A stretch of DNA of 29,704 nucleotides from IMG/VR virus record IMGVR_UViG_3300042555_000631, positions 1-29,704 of that record. One strand, given 5' to 3'. Numbering within the stretch: the stretch's first letter is position 1; each line of letters opens with the position of its first letter. The position numbers and the translations under genes are program-made. Source of the DNA: a virus. A model generated the notes under the pieces. It saw nothing but the letters and a program-made list of their open reading frames with translations, was not told where the DNA came from and searched no databases. Below are positions 18,036 through 26,567 of this stretch, piece after piece.

Positions 18036-18698
18036 ATGAAATTAACAATTAAGAAATTTCAGGAGTTGCATTCCATTACTACAATGGAGATGGATGAGTT
18101 CGACAAGTCGGTGAAGTTAGTTGAATGTTTAACTGACAAAACACCTGCACAAGTTGAAGCAATGCCATTGAAAGAGTTTGAAAAGTTATGCAATGATTTA
18201 AACAAGTTATTTGATATAAAGGTAGAGCAGTTGCAGAACTCAAAGCCAAAAGCAATGATAGTAGCAAATGGTAAGCCATATCATTTGAACTTCAATATCA
18301 TGCAACCACCATTCAATGCAGGTAGATATGTAGAGGTAGCAACATTTGCTACTGATACTATTGGGAACTTGCACAATATACTTGCATCAATGGTAACACC
18401 TTTGAAATGGAGTTGGAGAAAGATAAAATATGTAAAGTTGCCTTATGATGCAACACAACATGAGCAATATGCAAATGATATGCTGCATGCGGATTTTGAA
18501 CATGCCTATCATGCGAGTGTTTTTTTTTATCTTGTTTTCACTCATTCAATCAGAAATTCAAAGGATTATTTGGTAGCGGAGATGATAGCAGCGGGAGTGA
18601 AACAGGAGGAGGCAGCAGAATCCATAGAAACTTTATTGAAAGTTTTGGATGGATGTATAACGCAAAAATGGTATCAGAATTTGAAGCTATCAGTTTAG
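18036..18698 (+). CDS. Tail assembly chaperone, short form (zero-frame product)
   Basis: 220 residues, MKLTIKKFQELHSITTMEMD at the start, F-N-I-M-Q-P-P-F-N-A-G-R-Y near residue 87, Y-H-A-S-V-F-F at 158-164 and K-W-Y-Q-N-L-K-L-S-V at the end. This pattern is common in Bacteroidota (pro)phages between terminase and tail genes. The zero frame crosses a T9 run (18520-18528). Reading the -1 frame after it gives a long form ending at 18811, as in the gpG/gpGT pairs of other long-tailed phages. The protein would bind tape measure and tail tube subunits during assembly. The function is inferred from the frameshift architecture and position. Confidence 0.75.
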   Translation: MKLTIKKFQELHSITTMEMDEFDKSVKLVECLTDKTPAQVEAMPLKEFEKLCNDLNKLFDIKVEQLQNSKPKAMIVANGKPYHLNFNIMQPPFNAGRYVEVATFATDTIGNLHNILASMVTPLKWSWRKIKYVKLPYDATQHEQYANDMLHADFEHAYHASVFFYLVFTHSIRNSKDYLVAEMIAAGVKQEEAAESIETLLKVLDGCITQKWYQNLKLSV

Positions 18699-18811
18699 AT
18701 GCCGTTTGGGATTTACCTGTGGTTCAATTCTTAAACGACTTGAACTACCTGAAGCAAAAAAGATTAGTTGATGATGAACAACAACAAAAGTTGATAAATG
18801 AATATAAGTAA
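18036..18811 (+). CDS. Tail assembly chaperone, long form by -1 frameshift
   Basis: If ribosomes slip -1 on T-TTT-TTT (zero-frame codons 163-164, 18522-18527), translation continues from 18527 in the -1 frame for 94 more codons to the stop at 18809-18811, giving about 258 residues. That frame is open from 18500. It encodes a hydrophilic Gly/Ser linker (FGSGDDSSGSETGGG), then NFIESFGWMYNAKMVSEFEA and VWDLPVVQFLNDLNYLKQKR, a protein-like segment that would otherwise have only a 47-codon frame from an ATG at 18668. Both ends look like real protein, which favours programmed frameshifting over a sequencing error. Confidence 0.7.
18520..18528 (+). other. T9 slippery run for -1 frameshifting
   Basis: Nine T in the frame GTT-TTT-TTT-TAT. 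The heptamer T-TTT-TTT allows both P- and A-site tRNAs to re-pair one base back. A homopolymer could also allow transcriptional slippage. The 47-codon ORF 18668-18811 is in the -1 frame relative to the short chaperone. Confidence 0.7.
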
Positions 18812-19403
18812 AACAGACCTTCTCAATCTTGAATTATTTAGACAAGAAGGAATAGGTGAATTTGTCCAGGTTACTGAAGCAATGGATAGAGTTGCAAAGA
18901 TGTTTCTTGAAAATTTAGAAGCAAATATCAATGCAGCAAAATTTTCAGGTAGTGGATCATTGCTTTCAACTATGGATTATAGAGTTTCTGATGATGGTAA
19001 GTCAGTTGATATAATACTTAACAATTATTATGATTATGTCAATCAAGGGGTGAAAGGTTGGGGAAGTTCAACTAATGCGCCAAATTCACCTTATGCTTAT
19101 AGCAAGAAAGCAAAGTCAAGTTCAAATGGCGATTTTAGAAGATCAATAACAGAATATATTTCATCAGGAAAAGCAAAATTAAGAAATGTGCAAAATGATA
19201 GAGCATTCGGGATTGGTATTGAAGGAAAAAGAAAATCATTGATTGATGCAAGAGTTGATACAATGATGTATCTGATTAGAAGATTCGGAGTTAAAGCAAC
19301 AAACTATTTCACAAAGACAGTAAATGAAAGTAGAGATGACATTCAATTAATTATAGCAGAAGCCGTAGGTAAAGATTTCGTTTTAAAATTTAAAGTTAAA
19401 TGA
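18798..19403 (+). CDS. Tail/neck structural protein, HK97 gp10-like candidate
   Basis: 201 residues. The middle (GSLLSTMDYRVSDDGKSVDI, then ILNNYYDYVNQGVKGWG) with a pattern of strands, a Tyr-Val and a following VNQGVKG loop resembles HK97 gp10-type tail completion proteins that sit between head connectors and the tail tube. Overlaps the long chaperone by 14 bases and is coupled by ATGA to the next gene. No signal peptide or membrane helix. The call is moderate because the similarity is by pattern only. Confidence 0.5.
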   Translation: MNISKTDLLNLELFRQEGIGEFVQVTEAMDRVAKMFLENLEANINAAKFSGSGSLLSTMDYRVSDDGKSVDIILNNYYDYVNQGVKGWGSSTNAPNSPYAYSKKAKSSSNGDFRRSITEYISSGKAKLRNVQNDRAFGIGIEGKRKSLIDARVDTMMYLIRRFGVKATNYFTKTVNESRDDIQLIIAEAVGKDFVLKFKVK

Positions 19404-20542
19404 TAACACAATTAGCATATCCATCAGGAGAGCCAACAGTACAAGATGCACTTTGGCATGTATTTTCAACCAATGTTTCAGGACAAACAGACTTTAAGTT
19501 TGTATTTGATTTATACGTTGGCGGAGTTCAACAATCAAGAGTAAAGCTATTCCCAGAGCCAAACAATGGCAAAGGTTACTTTGATGCAGCACCTGTAATA
19601 CGTAACACATTCACTTATGAGTGGTTTTTACCTGACGTTTCATTTTTTAATGGTGAGCCAAATGTAAGCGGTGAGATAGGTCAAACATATCAATATCGCA
19701 TAGGCGAAGAATATTCAGGGGTAACGTATTTGAATTTAGCAAGTGGCAATATTACTGCATATAATTGGAATGCTCCTTTGTTTAAGCGTAGGCAATCTGA
19801 TTTAACTGCAAAGCAAAACAAGTTCATGACTAATCGACCTAATACAATCAATGCAAGTTTAGGAGATAATGTGTTTATGGGTGTTTATGATAATAACTTT
19901 GCATGTGAAGTTATTACTTATAATGCAAGTAATAATGTTATCAATACCGATGTAATCGGTGTTTCGAATGATAAATTTGTTCAAGTAAATATAGGACCGA
20001 ATGGAATCAATGATGCATTAGGTGCTAATTTCATTGATTCAAATGTTAAGTATTACGAAATCAAATCAGTTTCTCCATCAACATTATTAACAAGAGTTAA
20101 TCTTGAATGCAATCCAAAATACGAATCTTACAATCTTCACTTCCTAAATGATTGGGGGATGTTCGATACTGCAAAGTTCGGTTTAGTTTCAAAGCTAACA
20201 ATGGATATTGAACGCAAAGGATTTGAAAAACGTGATTATTCTCTTGGAAGTAATTCAGTAACTTATTACACAAATAATAAGTACAATGAAAGCAAAATCA
20301 ACTATCAAAATAAAAAGGATTATAGCTACAAGCTAACAATGGATGCGCCAACAGATGCAGAATATGAATGGTTGGCAGAATTGGTAGCATCTCCGCAAAT
20401 ATACTTTGAGAAAGATGGTTATTATTATCCTGTAACAATCAAAGCTACTAACTATGAGTTCAGTAAATATGTAAACAATAGATTAAGAGTTTTTGAAGTA
20501 GAAATAGAAATGAATCAAACAAGATACAGTCAAATAAGATAA
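19400..20542 (+). CDS. Tail protein of unknown exact role (380 aa)
   Basis: 380 residues, rich in Asn, Tyr, Phe and beta strands, e.g. DFKFVFDLYVGG and SRVKLFPEPNNGKGYFDAAP near the start and KDYSYKLTMDAPTDAEYEWL near the end. The start pattern (AYPSGEPTVQDALWHVFST) is one I know from Bacteroidota phages in the same position. It lies between the chaperone genes and the tape measure, so it is very likely a tail or baseplate component, e.g. a distal tail protein, but nothing in the sequence fixes this. It is 1 base from the following gene. Confidence 0.6.
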   Translation: MITQLAYPSGEPTVQDALWHVFSTNVSGQTDFKFVFDLYVGGVQQSRVKLFPEPNNGKGYFDAAPVIRNTFTYEWFLPDVSFFNGEPNVSGEIGQTYQYRIGEEYSGVTYLNLASGNITAYNWNAPLFKRRQSDLTAKQNKFMTNRPNTINASLGDNVFMGVYDNNFACEVITYNASNNVINTDVIGVSNDKFVQVNIGPNGINDALGANFIDSNVKYYEIKSVSPSTLLTRVNLECNPKYESYNLHFLNDWGMFDTAKFGLVSKLTMDIERKGFEKRDYSLGSNSVTYYTNNKYNESKINYQNKKDYSYKLTMDAPTDAEYEWLAELVASPQIYFEKDGYYYPVTIKATNYEFSKYVNNRLRVFEVEIEMNQTRYSQIR

Positions 20543-20543
20543 G

Positions 20544-22595
20544 ATGACAAAAATATTTATCGAAGGCTATGAATTGGACTTAAGCAAAGGTTTATCTAAT
20601 CAGTTAACCTATGCCATTGATGACTTGAATAATTTAGATAGCAAGGCAACAACATTCAGTAAGACAATAGTATTGCCGGGAACTGCAAACAATAACTATC
20701 TATTAGGCAACATCTTTGAGTTCAACAATGCAAACTTCACAAATGATAACGCACCGAATGTAATGTATAACTACAATGCAAGTAAATCAGCAGTTTGTAG
20801 AATCGAAGTTGATGGATTGCAGATTGTAAAGGGAGTGTTTAGGTTGTTAGAGATAATCAGAGATGGCGAGAACATAGAGTACGAATGTGCGGTGTTCGGT
20901 GAACTTGGCGGATTGGTTACTGCATTAGGAAATAAGAGATTAGAAGATTTAGATTTCTCTGCATATAACCATGATTATACTTATGCGAATATTACTTCAT
21001 CATGGAATAATACATCAACAACAGGATATGTTTATCCATTAGTTGATTATGGTAACTACTCAACTAACAAAAAAGATTTTCAATATAAAACATTCCGACC
21101 TGCATTATTTTTAAAGGAGTATTTTGATAAGATAATGGCAAGCGCAGGTTATACTTACACAAGCACATTTCTTAATACTGCTTTCTTTAAAAGGTTAATA
21201 ATTCCATGTAATCAAAAGAGATTAACAAGAAATAGCACTACATCATTTGATGTATCATTTTCAGGAACACAAAACTATGGAAGTGATGGAACAACAGGAC
21301 CTTTCTACGAAAGATTATCGCAACCAACACAACCGACATTAGGTTCATTTACAACATCAAACAATAAGACTTTCACATACACAGGCGCAGCAACATTAAC
21401 AGGATTATTGACAGTTAGAATTGTTGGAACTTTCGCAAATGCTTTAGCAAACAATTTAACTCTTGTTGCTCAATGTGGAAGTGCAAATGCATTTTATGAT
21501 TTCCCTTTAGACAATACAGGTAATGATCCTTTCGACATTACTTTAAATTTAAACATATCAATAAATAATAACGATACTTTTTTTATTGCAGCAAGTACAT
21601 TTGATGATACCATTCCTTTTCAATTATCAATCACAAGCATATCTTCTAAAATAGTTGGCACAGTTACACAACCTGTTGAAGTAAATTTAGGAGAAGCGAT
21701 TATTATGAATGATGCAATTCCTAAAGGTATCTTTCAAAAAGATTTGTTTACTTCAGTATTGAAGATGTTTAACCTTATGGCAGTTGAGGATAAATTCACA
21801 GAAAAACATTTAAACATTGAGCCTTACATTGATTTCTACACAGGTAATGTAATTGATTGGTCAGATAAATTAGACAGAGGTAAGCCTATCAGATTAAAGC
21901 CAATGAGTGAAGCAAACGCAAGGTATTACGAATTGAAATGGAAGCAAGATAATGACTTCTACAATGAAGATTATCGCAAGAAGTATAATGAAGGTTATGG
22001 AGATAGAATATTCGATAATGGACTTGAATTTGCTAAAGACAAAGAAACAGTTGATGTAATCTTTGCGGCATCTGCATTGTATGGAACTTCAGGTGAGGAC
22101 AAAGTATTCCCTGCAATCTATAAGAAGTCAGACAACAATACAAAAGAAGATCAGATTGAACACATTGTTAGATTGATGCAAATAAAGAAACTCACAGGAG
22201 TTGCAAGTTGGAATATCTTAAATGGTGCAACTAATTTAGGAAGCAACACTACATACTTATATGCAGGACATTTTGACGATCCAGATGCACCAAATGCTGA
22301 TTTAAACTTCGGAGCAACAAAGGAATTGTATTTTGATTTGGTAGCCGGTAACTTAAGCAATAATCTTTTCAATGTTTACTATTCACCTTATTTGGCAGAG
22401 ATAACAGATAAGGATAGCAGATTGTTAACTGCAAACTTTAAATTGACACAACAAGATATTTTTAATCTTGACTTCAGTATATTTATATATATAGATGGTG
22501 GATTGTATCGTTTAAGTAAAGTGATTGATTATACACCTGAAACAAACGAAGTAACTAAATGCGAATTATTAAGAGTAATAAATAAAACATATTAA
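20544..22595 (+). CDS. Large tail/baseplate-type protein (683 aa)
   Basis: 683 residues: MTKIFIEGYELDLSKGLSNQ, then DLNNLDSKATTFSKTIVLPG, a Thr/Asn/Gly-rich beta section in the middle (residues 230-380) and a hydrophilic C-terminal part with ARYYELKWKQDNDFYNEDYR. The start (I-x-G-x-x-x-D-L with K-T-I-x-L-P-G-T) looks like the first domain of baseplate hub or tail-spike base proteins that insert in the tail tip, and it is common in Bacteroidota phages. Its stop overlaps the start of the tape measure gene by one base (TAATG). The role is inferred from size, beta content and place. Confidence 0.6.
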   Translation: MTKIFIEGYELDLSKGLSNQLTYAIDDLNNLDSKATTFSKTIVLPGTANNNYLLGNIFEFNNANFTNDNAPNVMYNYNASKSAVCRIEVDGLQIVKGVFRLLEIIRDGENIEYECAVFGELGGLVTALGNKRLEDLDFSAYNHDYTYANITSSWNNTSTTGYVYPLVDYGNYSTNKKDFQYKTFRPALFLKEYFDKIMASAGYTYTSTFLNTAFFKRLIIPCNQKRLTRNSTTSFDVSFSGTQNYGSDGTTGPFYERLSQPTQPTLGSFTTSNNKTFTYTGAATLTGLLTVRIVGTFANALANNLTLVAQCGSANAFYDFPLDNTGNDPFDITLNLNISINNNDTFFIAASTFDDTIPFQLSITSISSKIVGTVTQPVEVNLGEAIIMNDAIPKGIFQKDLFTSVLKMFNLMAVEDKFTEKHLNIEPYIDFYTGNVIDWSDKLDRGKPIRLKPMSEANARYYELKWKQDNDFYNEDYRKKYNEGYGDRIFDNGLEFAKDKETVDVIFAASALYGTSGEDKVFPAIYKKSDNNTKEDQIEHIVRLMQIKKLTGVASWNILNGATNLGSNTTYLYAGHFDDPDAPNADLNFGATKELYFDLVAGNLSNNLFNVYYSPYLAEITDKDSRLLTANFKLTQQDIFNLDFSIFIYIDGGLYRLSKVIDYTPETNEVTKCELLRVINKTY

Positions 22596-24553
22596 TGGCA
22601 GCCAATAACAATACAACAGTAGCGATAACCATTTCAGCGAATACAGAACCTGCTGAAACATCGGTTAAGAGTTTTAAGACACAATTACGAGAAGCCAATG
22701 GTGAGTTAGTTGCAATGTCAGAGAAGTTTGGTGCTGCATCAACAGAAGCAGTTGCAGCAGCAAAAAAAGTAGCAGGGTTAAAGGATGCCATTGGAGATGC
22801 AAAGGCATTGGCAGAAACATTCAACCCTGATAAAAAGTTCGTTGCATTAGGCGGAGCAATACAAGGAGCGGTAAGTGGGTTTAGTGCTTTGCAGGGTGCG
22901 TCTGCATTATTTGGTGGTGAAAGCAAAGAACTTGAAAAGACATTGTTGAAAGTTCAATCTGCGATGGCATTGCAGCAGGGAATAAGTGGTATATTCAATT
23001 CGATTGATAGTTTTAAGTTGTTGGCTAATACTATCAAAACAAATGTAGTTACTTCATTAACTACTTTAAGAGGTGCATTAATAGCAACAGGATTAGGTGC
23101 ATTATCGGTTGGACTTGGTTTACTTATTGCAAACTTTGATAAAGTTAAGCAAGTAGTATTGAATTTAATTCCAGGACTTGCTTCTGTTGGTAAGTTTGTT
23201 GGTGGTTTAGTTGATAGAATTACTGACTTCATCGGTGTTACTTCTGATGCTTCAAGAGAATTGGCAAAGATGCGACAAGAAGCGGATAAATCTTTGACAT
23301 TAAATAACAAGTATTTAGCACAGCATGGCGATCAGTTGGACAAATATACAAAGGCAAAGATTGAAGCAAAGAATAGATACTTAGAAGCGGTAAAGGATGA
23401 AACAAATTCCGAGAAAGATAGGATTGAATTTGCAAAGAAATTAAACAGAGAACTTGCAGCAGCAGATAAAGAAAGGTCAGATGATGCAGCAAAAGCAAAA
23501 GCAGAAGCAGCAAAGAAAGCAGCAGATAAACAAAAGGAAATTGATGATAAAAAAGCAGCAGCAGAACAAAAAAGATTAGCTGAAGAAGAAAAATTTCAAC
23601 AATTAAGAGCAGAATTTTTAGGCAAAGCAGAACTTGCAATACAAAAAAGTGAATTTGATAGAGCAAGAGTACAAGTATTGATTAATGATGAAGCGAAACG
23701 TAGAGAAATAAATCAAATTAAAGATGCAAAAAAAAGAAGTGAATTAATTATTTTACTTGAACAAGAAACTGCAAATGAATTATTAAAGATTGCAACTGAT
23801 GAAGCAGAAAAAAATAAAGAAATTCAAGCTAAAAGATTAGCAGATTTAAATAAAAAAGTTGAAGATAATTTAGCATTAGATAAAAAAAGAATTGATGCAA
23901 CAAGAAAAGAACAAGAAGATCAACAAGCACTTGCAATTGAATTAGTTGAAAAAGGTAAAACAAAAGACCAACAAGAACTTGATAATCTTGAAGCACTTTA
24001 TGAAAAGAAAAGAGAAATAGCAAAAGGCAATGCAACATTGCTTTTAATGGTTGAAGAAGATTATCAAAAAGCAAAAGCACAACTTCAATTTTTACAACAA
24101 GAAAGGGAACTTTCGATGTATAGTGAAGTAGCAGGTAGATTTGCTGATATAGTTGGTAGGCAAACAGCAGCAGGTAAAGCACTTGCAATTGCACAAGCAA
24201 CTATTGATACTTTTGGAGCAGCTAATAAAGTATTGAACTCAAATAGCCCTACATTTATTATTAATCCTTATTTACGTTTTGCGTCTGCTGCTGCAACTGT
24301 TATAACAGGTATAATGAACATAAAGAAGATTGCATCAACACAAGTTCCGGGAGGTGGTGGCGGCGGTGGTGGTGGTTCAGTTCCAAATGCACCACAAGCA
24401 CCAATGCTCCCACAAGCATCATCCACAACAATTAATCAAGGGCAAATCAATCAGATAGGTAATGTTGCAGCAAGAGCCTTTGTAGTTGAATCAGATGTTA
24501 GCGGAAATCAAGAAAGAATACAAAGATTAAATAGGGCAGCAAGAATCAGTTAA
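22595..24553 (+). CDS. Tail tape measure protein (short, 652 aa)
   Basis: 652 residues. It starts MAANNNTTVAITISANTEPA with Ala/Lys-rich helices, has a hydrophobic segment at about 150-182 (GALIATGLGALSVGLGLLIA), a long charged coiled coil at about 225-500 (KAKAEAAKKAADKQKEIDDK and the like), a second hydrophobic region near 520-580 and a run of nine Gly near 590. These are tape measure features. By the usual rule of about 0.15 nm of tail per residue it would set a tail of roughly 100 nm. It comes after the chaperone pair and two tail proteins. Confidence 0.85.
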   Translation: MAANNNTTVAITISANTEPAETSVKSFKTQLREANGELVAMSEKFGAASTEAVAAAKKVAGLKDAIGDAKALAETFNPDKKFVALGGAIQGAVSGFSALQGASALFGGESKELEKTLLKVQSAMALQQGISGIFNSIDSFKLLANTIKTNVVTSLTTLRGALIATGLGALSVGLGLLIANFDKVKQVVLNLIPGLASVGKFVGGLVDRITDFIGVTSDASRELAKMRQEADKSLTLNNKYLAQHGDQLDKYTKAKIEAKNRYLEAVKDETNSEKDRIEFAKKLNRELAAADKERSDDAAKAKAEAAKKAADKQKEIDDKKAAAEQKRLAEEEKFQQLRAEFLGKAELAIQKSEFDRARVQVLINDEAKRREINQIKDAKKRSELIILLEQETANELLKIATDEAEKNKEIQAKRLADLNKKVEDNLALDKKRIDATRKEQEDQQALAIELVEKGKTKDQQELDNLEALYEKKREIAKGNATLLLMVEEDYQKAKAQLQFLQQERELSMYSEVAGRFADIVGRQTAAGKALAIAQATIDTFGAANKVLNSNSPTFIINPYLRFASAAATVITGIMNIKKIASTQVPGGGGGGGGGSVPNAPQAPMLPQASSTTINQGQINQIGNVAARAFVVESDVSGNQERIQRLNRAARIS

Positions 24554-24587
24554 AAGTACAACAACTCAAAAAATAATATATAATAGT

Positions 24588-25967
24588 ATGGAATTACCTA
24601 TATACGAACTCAAAATAGTTGAAGATTTACAGGATGATGCAGAGGTGTCATTCGTTGCATTGGTAGACAAGCCTGCAATTCAAAAGGACTTTCATGTATT
24701 TAAAAATGAATTTATCGAACCAAGCAAAGGCGAAGATAAACAACCATTCCTACAAAGATGCATTAGTTATGTAATTAACGAAGGCAAAGAAACTGAACAA
24801 GCGGTTGCGATATGCAATTCACTTTGGGAGAATCATTTTGCAGATAAAAATAGTTTTAGTATTTACGGATATAATCCAACACATTTTGATATGTGTCCTG
24901 TAGCAAATAAATTATTTCAGCATTTAGTTACTATGAATGTTGGTATAGAAGAACAGGGAATGATAAGATCAGCCGCACAAATTGCTGATTCAATATTTAG
25001 AATTGAAAAAAATGTAATTGATAGCAACACAGCTACTTCTGAACAAATAAACGAAGCAACTATTTTGTTAGATGATTTTATTGATTTGATGGGTGAGATT
25101 GATAAACTAATAGGCATGAATCATGATGTGTCTTTTATGAATGCTCACATAGAAAAAATAAAGAGTTATTTGCCTAAAACGGAATTTGCAGAAACTTATA
25201 ACGATTACCCAAAGGCAGCAGCAGAGAATGCAAAGATAGCTTTGAGATGGGCAGAAGAAAATGGATGGGGTGAGTGTGGAACTCCTGTAGGAAAAGCAAG
25301 AGCAAATCAATTAGCAAATGGCGAAAATATAAGTGAAGATACTATTGCAAGAATGGCTTCATTTGCAAGACACAAGCAAAACTCACAAAAGGAATTAGGC
25401 GATGGTTGTGGTCGTTTAATGTGGTTAGCATGGGGTGGTGATGAAGGAATTGAATGGGCAAGTAGAAAGTTAGAGCAAATAAGAAAAGAAAATTTTGTAA
25501 AGTTTGAAATAACAAACGAAGAGCAACATATCATATCAGGACCATTGATGTTGGCAGATACTCCGATATATAGAAGCAATTCCAAATTCGGTGAACACTA
25601 TGTTACATTCTCACCAGAAACAATCAAAGATATTGCAATCAAGTTTTCAAAGAAAGGATATCAAAAGAATGTGAATCTGATGCATGATTCAAATATGCAA
25701 GTTGAAGGATTGGTAATGTTTGAAAGTTTCATTGTTGATAAAGCAAGAGGAATATTACCAATGGCAGGATATGAAGATGCAAAAGACGGCAGTTGGTTTG
25801 GATCATTCTATGTAGAGAATCCACAAGTTTGGGAGTTAATAAAACAAGGCAAAGTAAAAGGCTTCAGCGTTGAAGGATATTTTGATTATGCCGCACCAAA
25901 CAAAGAAGAAAGCTATGCAGAAAAAAAGTTAAGAGAACTTTCTGCTTTATTAAAAGTACCTTTTTAA
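24588..25967 (+). CDS. XkdF-type prohead protease fused to extra N-terminal domains
   Basis: 459 residues in several parts. Residues 1-35 are the XkdF-like start (IYELKIVEDLQDDAEVSFVA ... DKPAI). Residues 45-80 hold a C-x(n)-EGKETEQAVAICNSLWENHF segment. Residues 85-195 are a helical domain (YNPTHFDMCPVANKLFQHL). Residues 205-305 form a domain with YPKAAAENAKIALRWAEENG, C-G-T-P-V-G-K-A-R-A-N-Q-L-A and a GDGCGRLMWLAWGGDEGIEW end. Residues 315-440 are the XkdF-like serine protease with N-L-M-H366-D and K-G-F-S427-V-E-G as likely catalytic His and Ser. It should mature the prohead; the capsid scaffold and major capsid genes follow. The extra domains are odd for a protease. Confidence 0.75.
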   Translation: MELPIYELKIVEDLQDDAEVSFVALVDKPAIQKDFHVFKNEFIEPSKGEDKQPFLQRCISYVINEGKETEQAVAICNSLWENHFADKNSFSIYGYNPTHFDMCPVANKLFQHLVTMNVGIEEQGMIRSAAQIADSIFRIEKNVIDSNTATSEQINEATILLDDFIDLMGEIDKLIGMNHDVSFMNAHIEKIKSYLPKTEFAETYNDYPKAAAENAKIALRWAEENGWGECGTPVGKARANQLANGENISEDTIARMASFARHKQNSQKELGDGCGRLMWLAWGGDEGIEWASRKLEQIRKENFVKFEITNEEQHIISGPLMLADTPIYRSNSKFGEHYVTFSPETIKDIAIKFSKKGYQKNVNLMHDSNMQVEGLVMFESFIVDKARGILPMAGYEDAKDGSWFGSFYVENPQVWELIKQGKVKGFSVEGYFDYAAPNKEESYAEKKLRELSALLKVPF

Positions 25968-25987
25968 AAAAAACAATATATACTATT

Positions 25988-26551
25988 ATGGAAAATGCAA
26001 AAACAATTTTAGACAAGGTTTCTATTTTCTTTGCTGAATTAGTAAATTCTCCAATGGCAGATGCAAGTGGTGATGTTAGTGGCGCTCCGAAAGCGGAAGT
26101 TAAAATGATTGCTGCTAAATTAAAAGACGGCACTGAAGTTGAAGTTACTGAATTAGCACTTGGTGGTGTTGTAACAATTCAAGGGCAGCCTGCTCCTGTT
26201 GGTGAACACATGCTTGAAGATGGAACAAAAATAGTTCTTGGTGATAATGGTGTGATCATGGAAATCGAAGCACCTGAAGCTCCAATGGTTGAAGATATGA
26301 GTGCAAAATTTGCTGTATTTGAATCTGCAACAAATGAAAAATTCGCTGCTTATGAAAATAAGTTTGCAGAGTACGAAGTTAAATTAACACAAGCTAACAA
26401 AGTAATTCAAGGCTTGATGGATATATCAAAGTTGTTAGTTGAAGCACCAACTGCAAAAGCAGACGAAAGTGTTAAAACTCAAAACAATTTTAGTAAAGAA
26501 GTTGATGCAAGAAAAGCATTTGAGAATTTTAGTAAATCAATTTGTTCATAA
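25988..26551 (+). CDS. Head scaffolding-type protein (187 aa)
   Basis: 187 residues. The first 80 residues contain DGTEVEVTELALGGVVTIQG followed by EHMLEDGTKIVLGDNGVIME, a repeat-like beta domain; residues 100-155 form a coiled coil (KFAVFESATNEKFAAYENKF). A charged C-terminal end follows. Size, coiled coil and place between the prohead protease and the major capsid protein fit a scaffold, which the protease would cleave during maturation. It starts 20 bases after the protease gene behind an AATATATA element. Direct evidence of scaffold function is lacking. Confidence 0.65.
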   Translation: MENAKTILDKVSIFFAELVNSPMADASGDVSGAPKAEVKMIAAKLKDGTEVEVTELALGGVVTIQGQPAPVGEHMLEDGTKIVLGDNGVIMEIEAPEAPMVEDMSAKFAVFESATNEKFAAYENKFAEYEVKLTQANKVIQGLMDISKLLVEAPTAKADESVKTQNNFSKEVDARKAFENFSKSICS

Positions 26552-26567
26552 TTAAAAATAAAATAAA

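Noticed and set aside
18668-18811. Independent 47-codon gene after the tail assembly chaperone
   Set aside because: Its frame is open far upstream to 18500 and lies in -1 relation at a T9 run, so it is better read as the C-terminal part of a frameshift product, though separate initiation at 18668 is not excluded.
22954-24200. Long minus-strand frames inside the tape measure gene (Leu-rich)
   Set aside because: They are shadows of Lys/Glu/Gln-rich coiled-coil codons; the plus-strand protein has clear tape measure features and the minus frames have no leader or neighbours.
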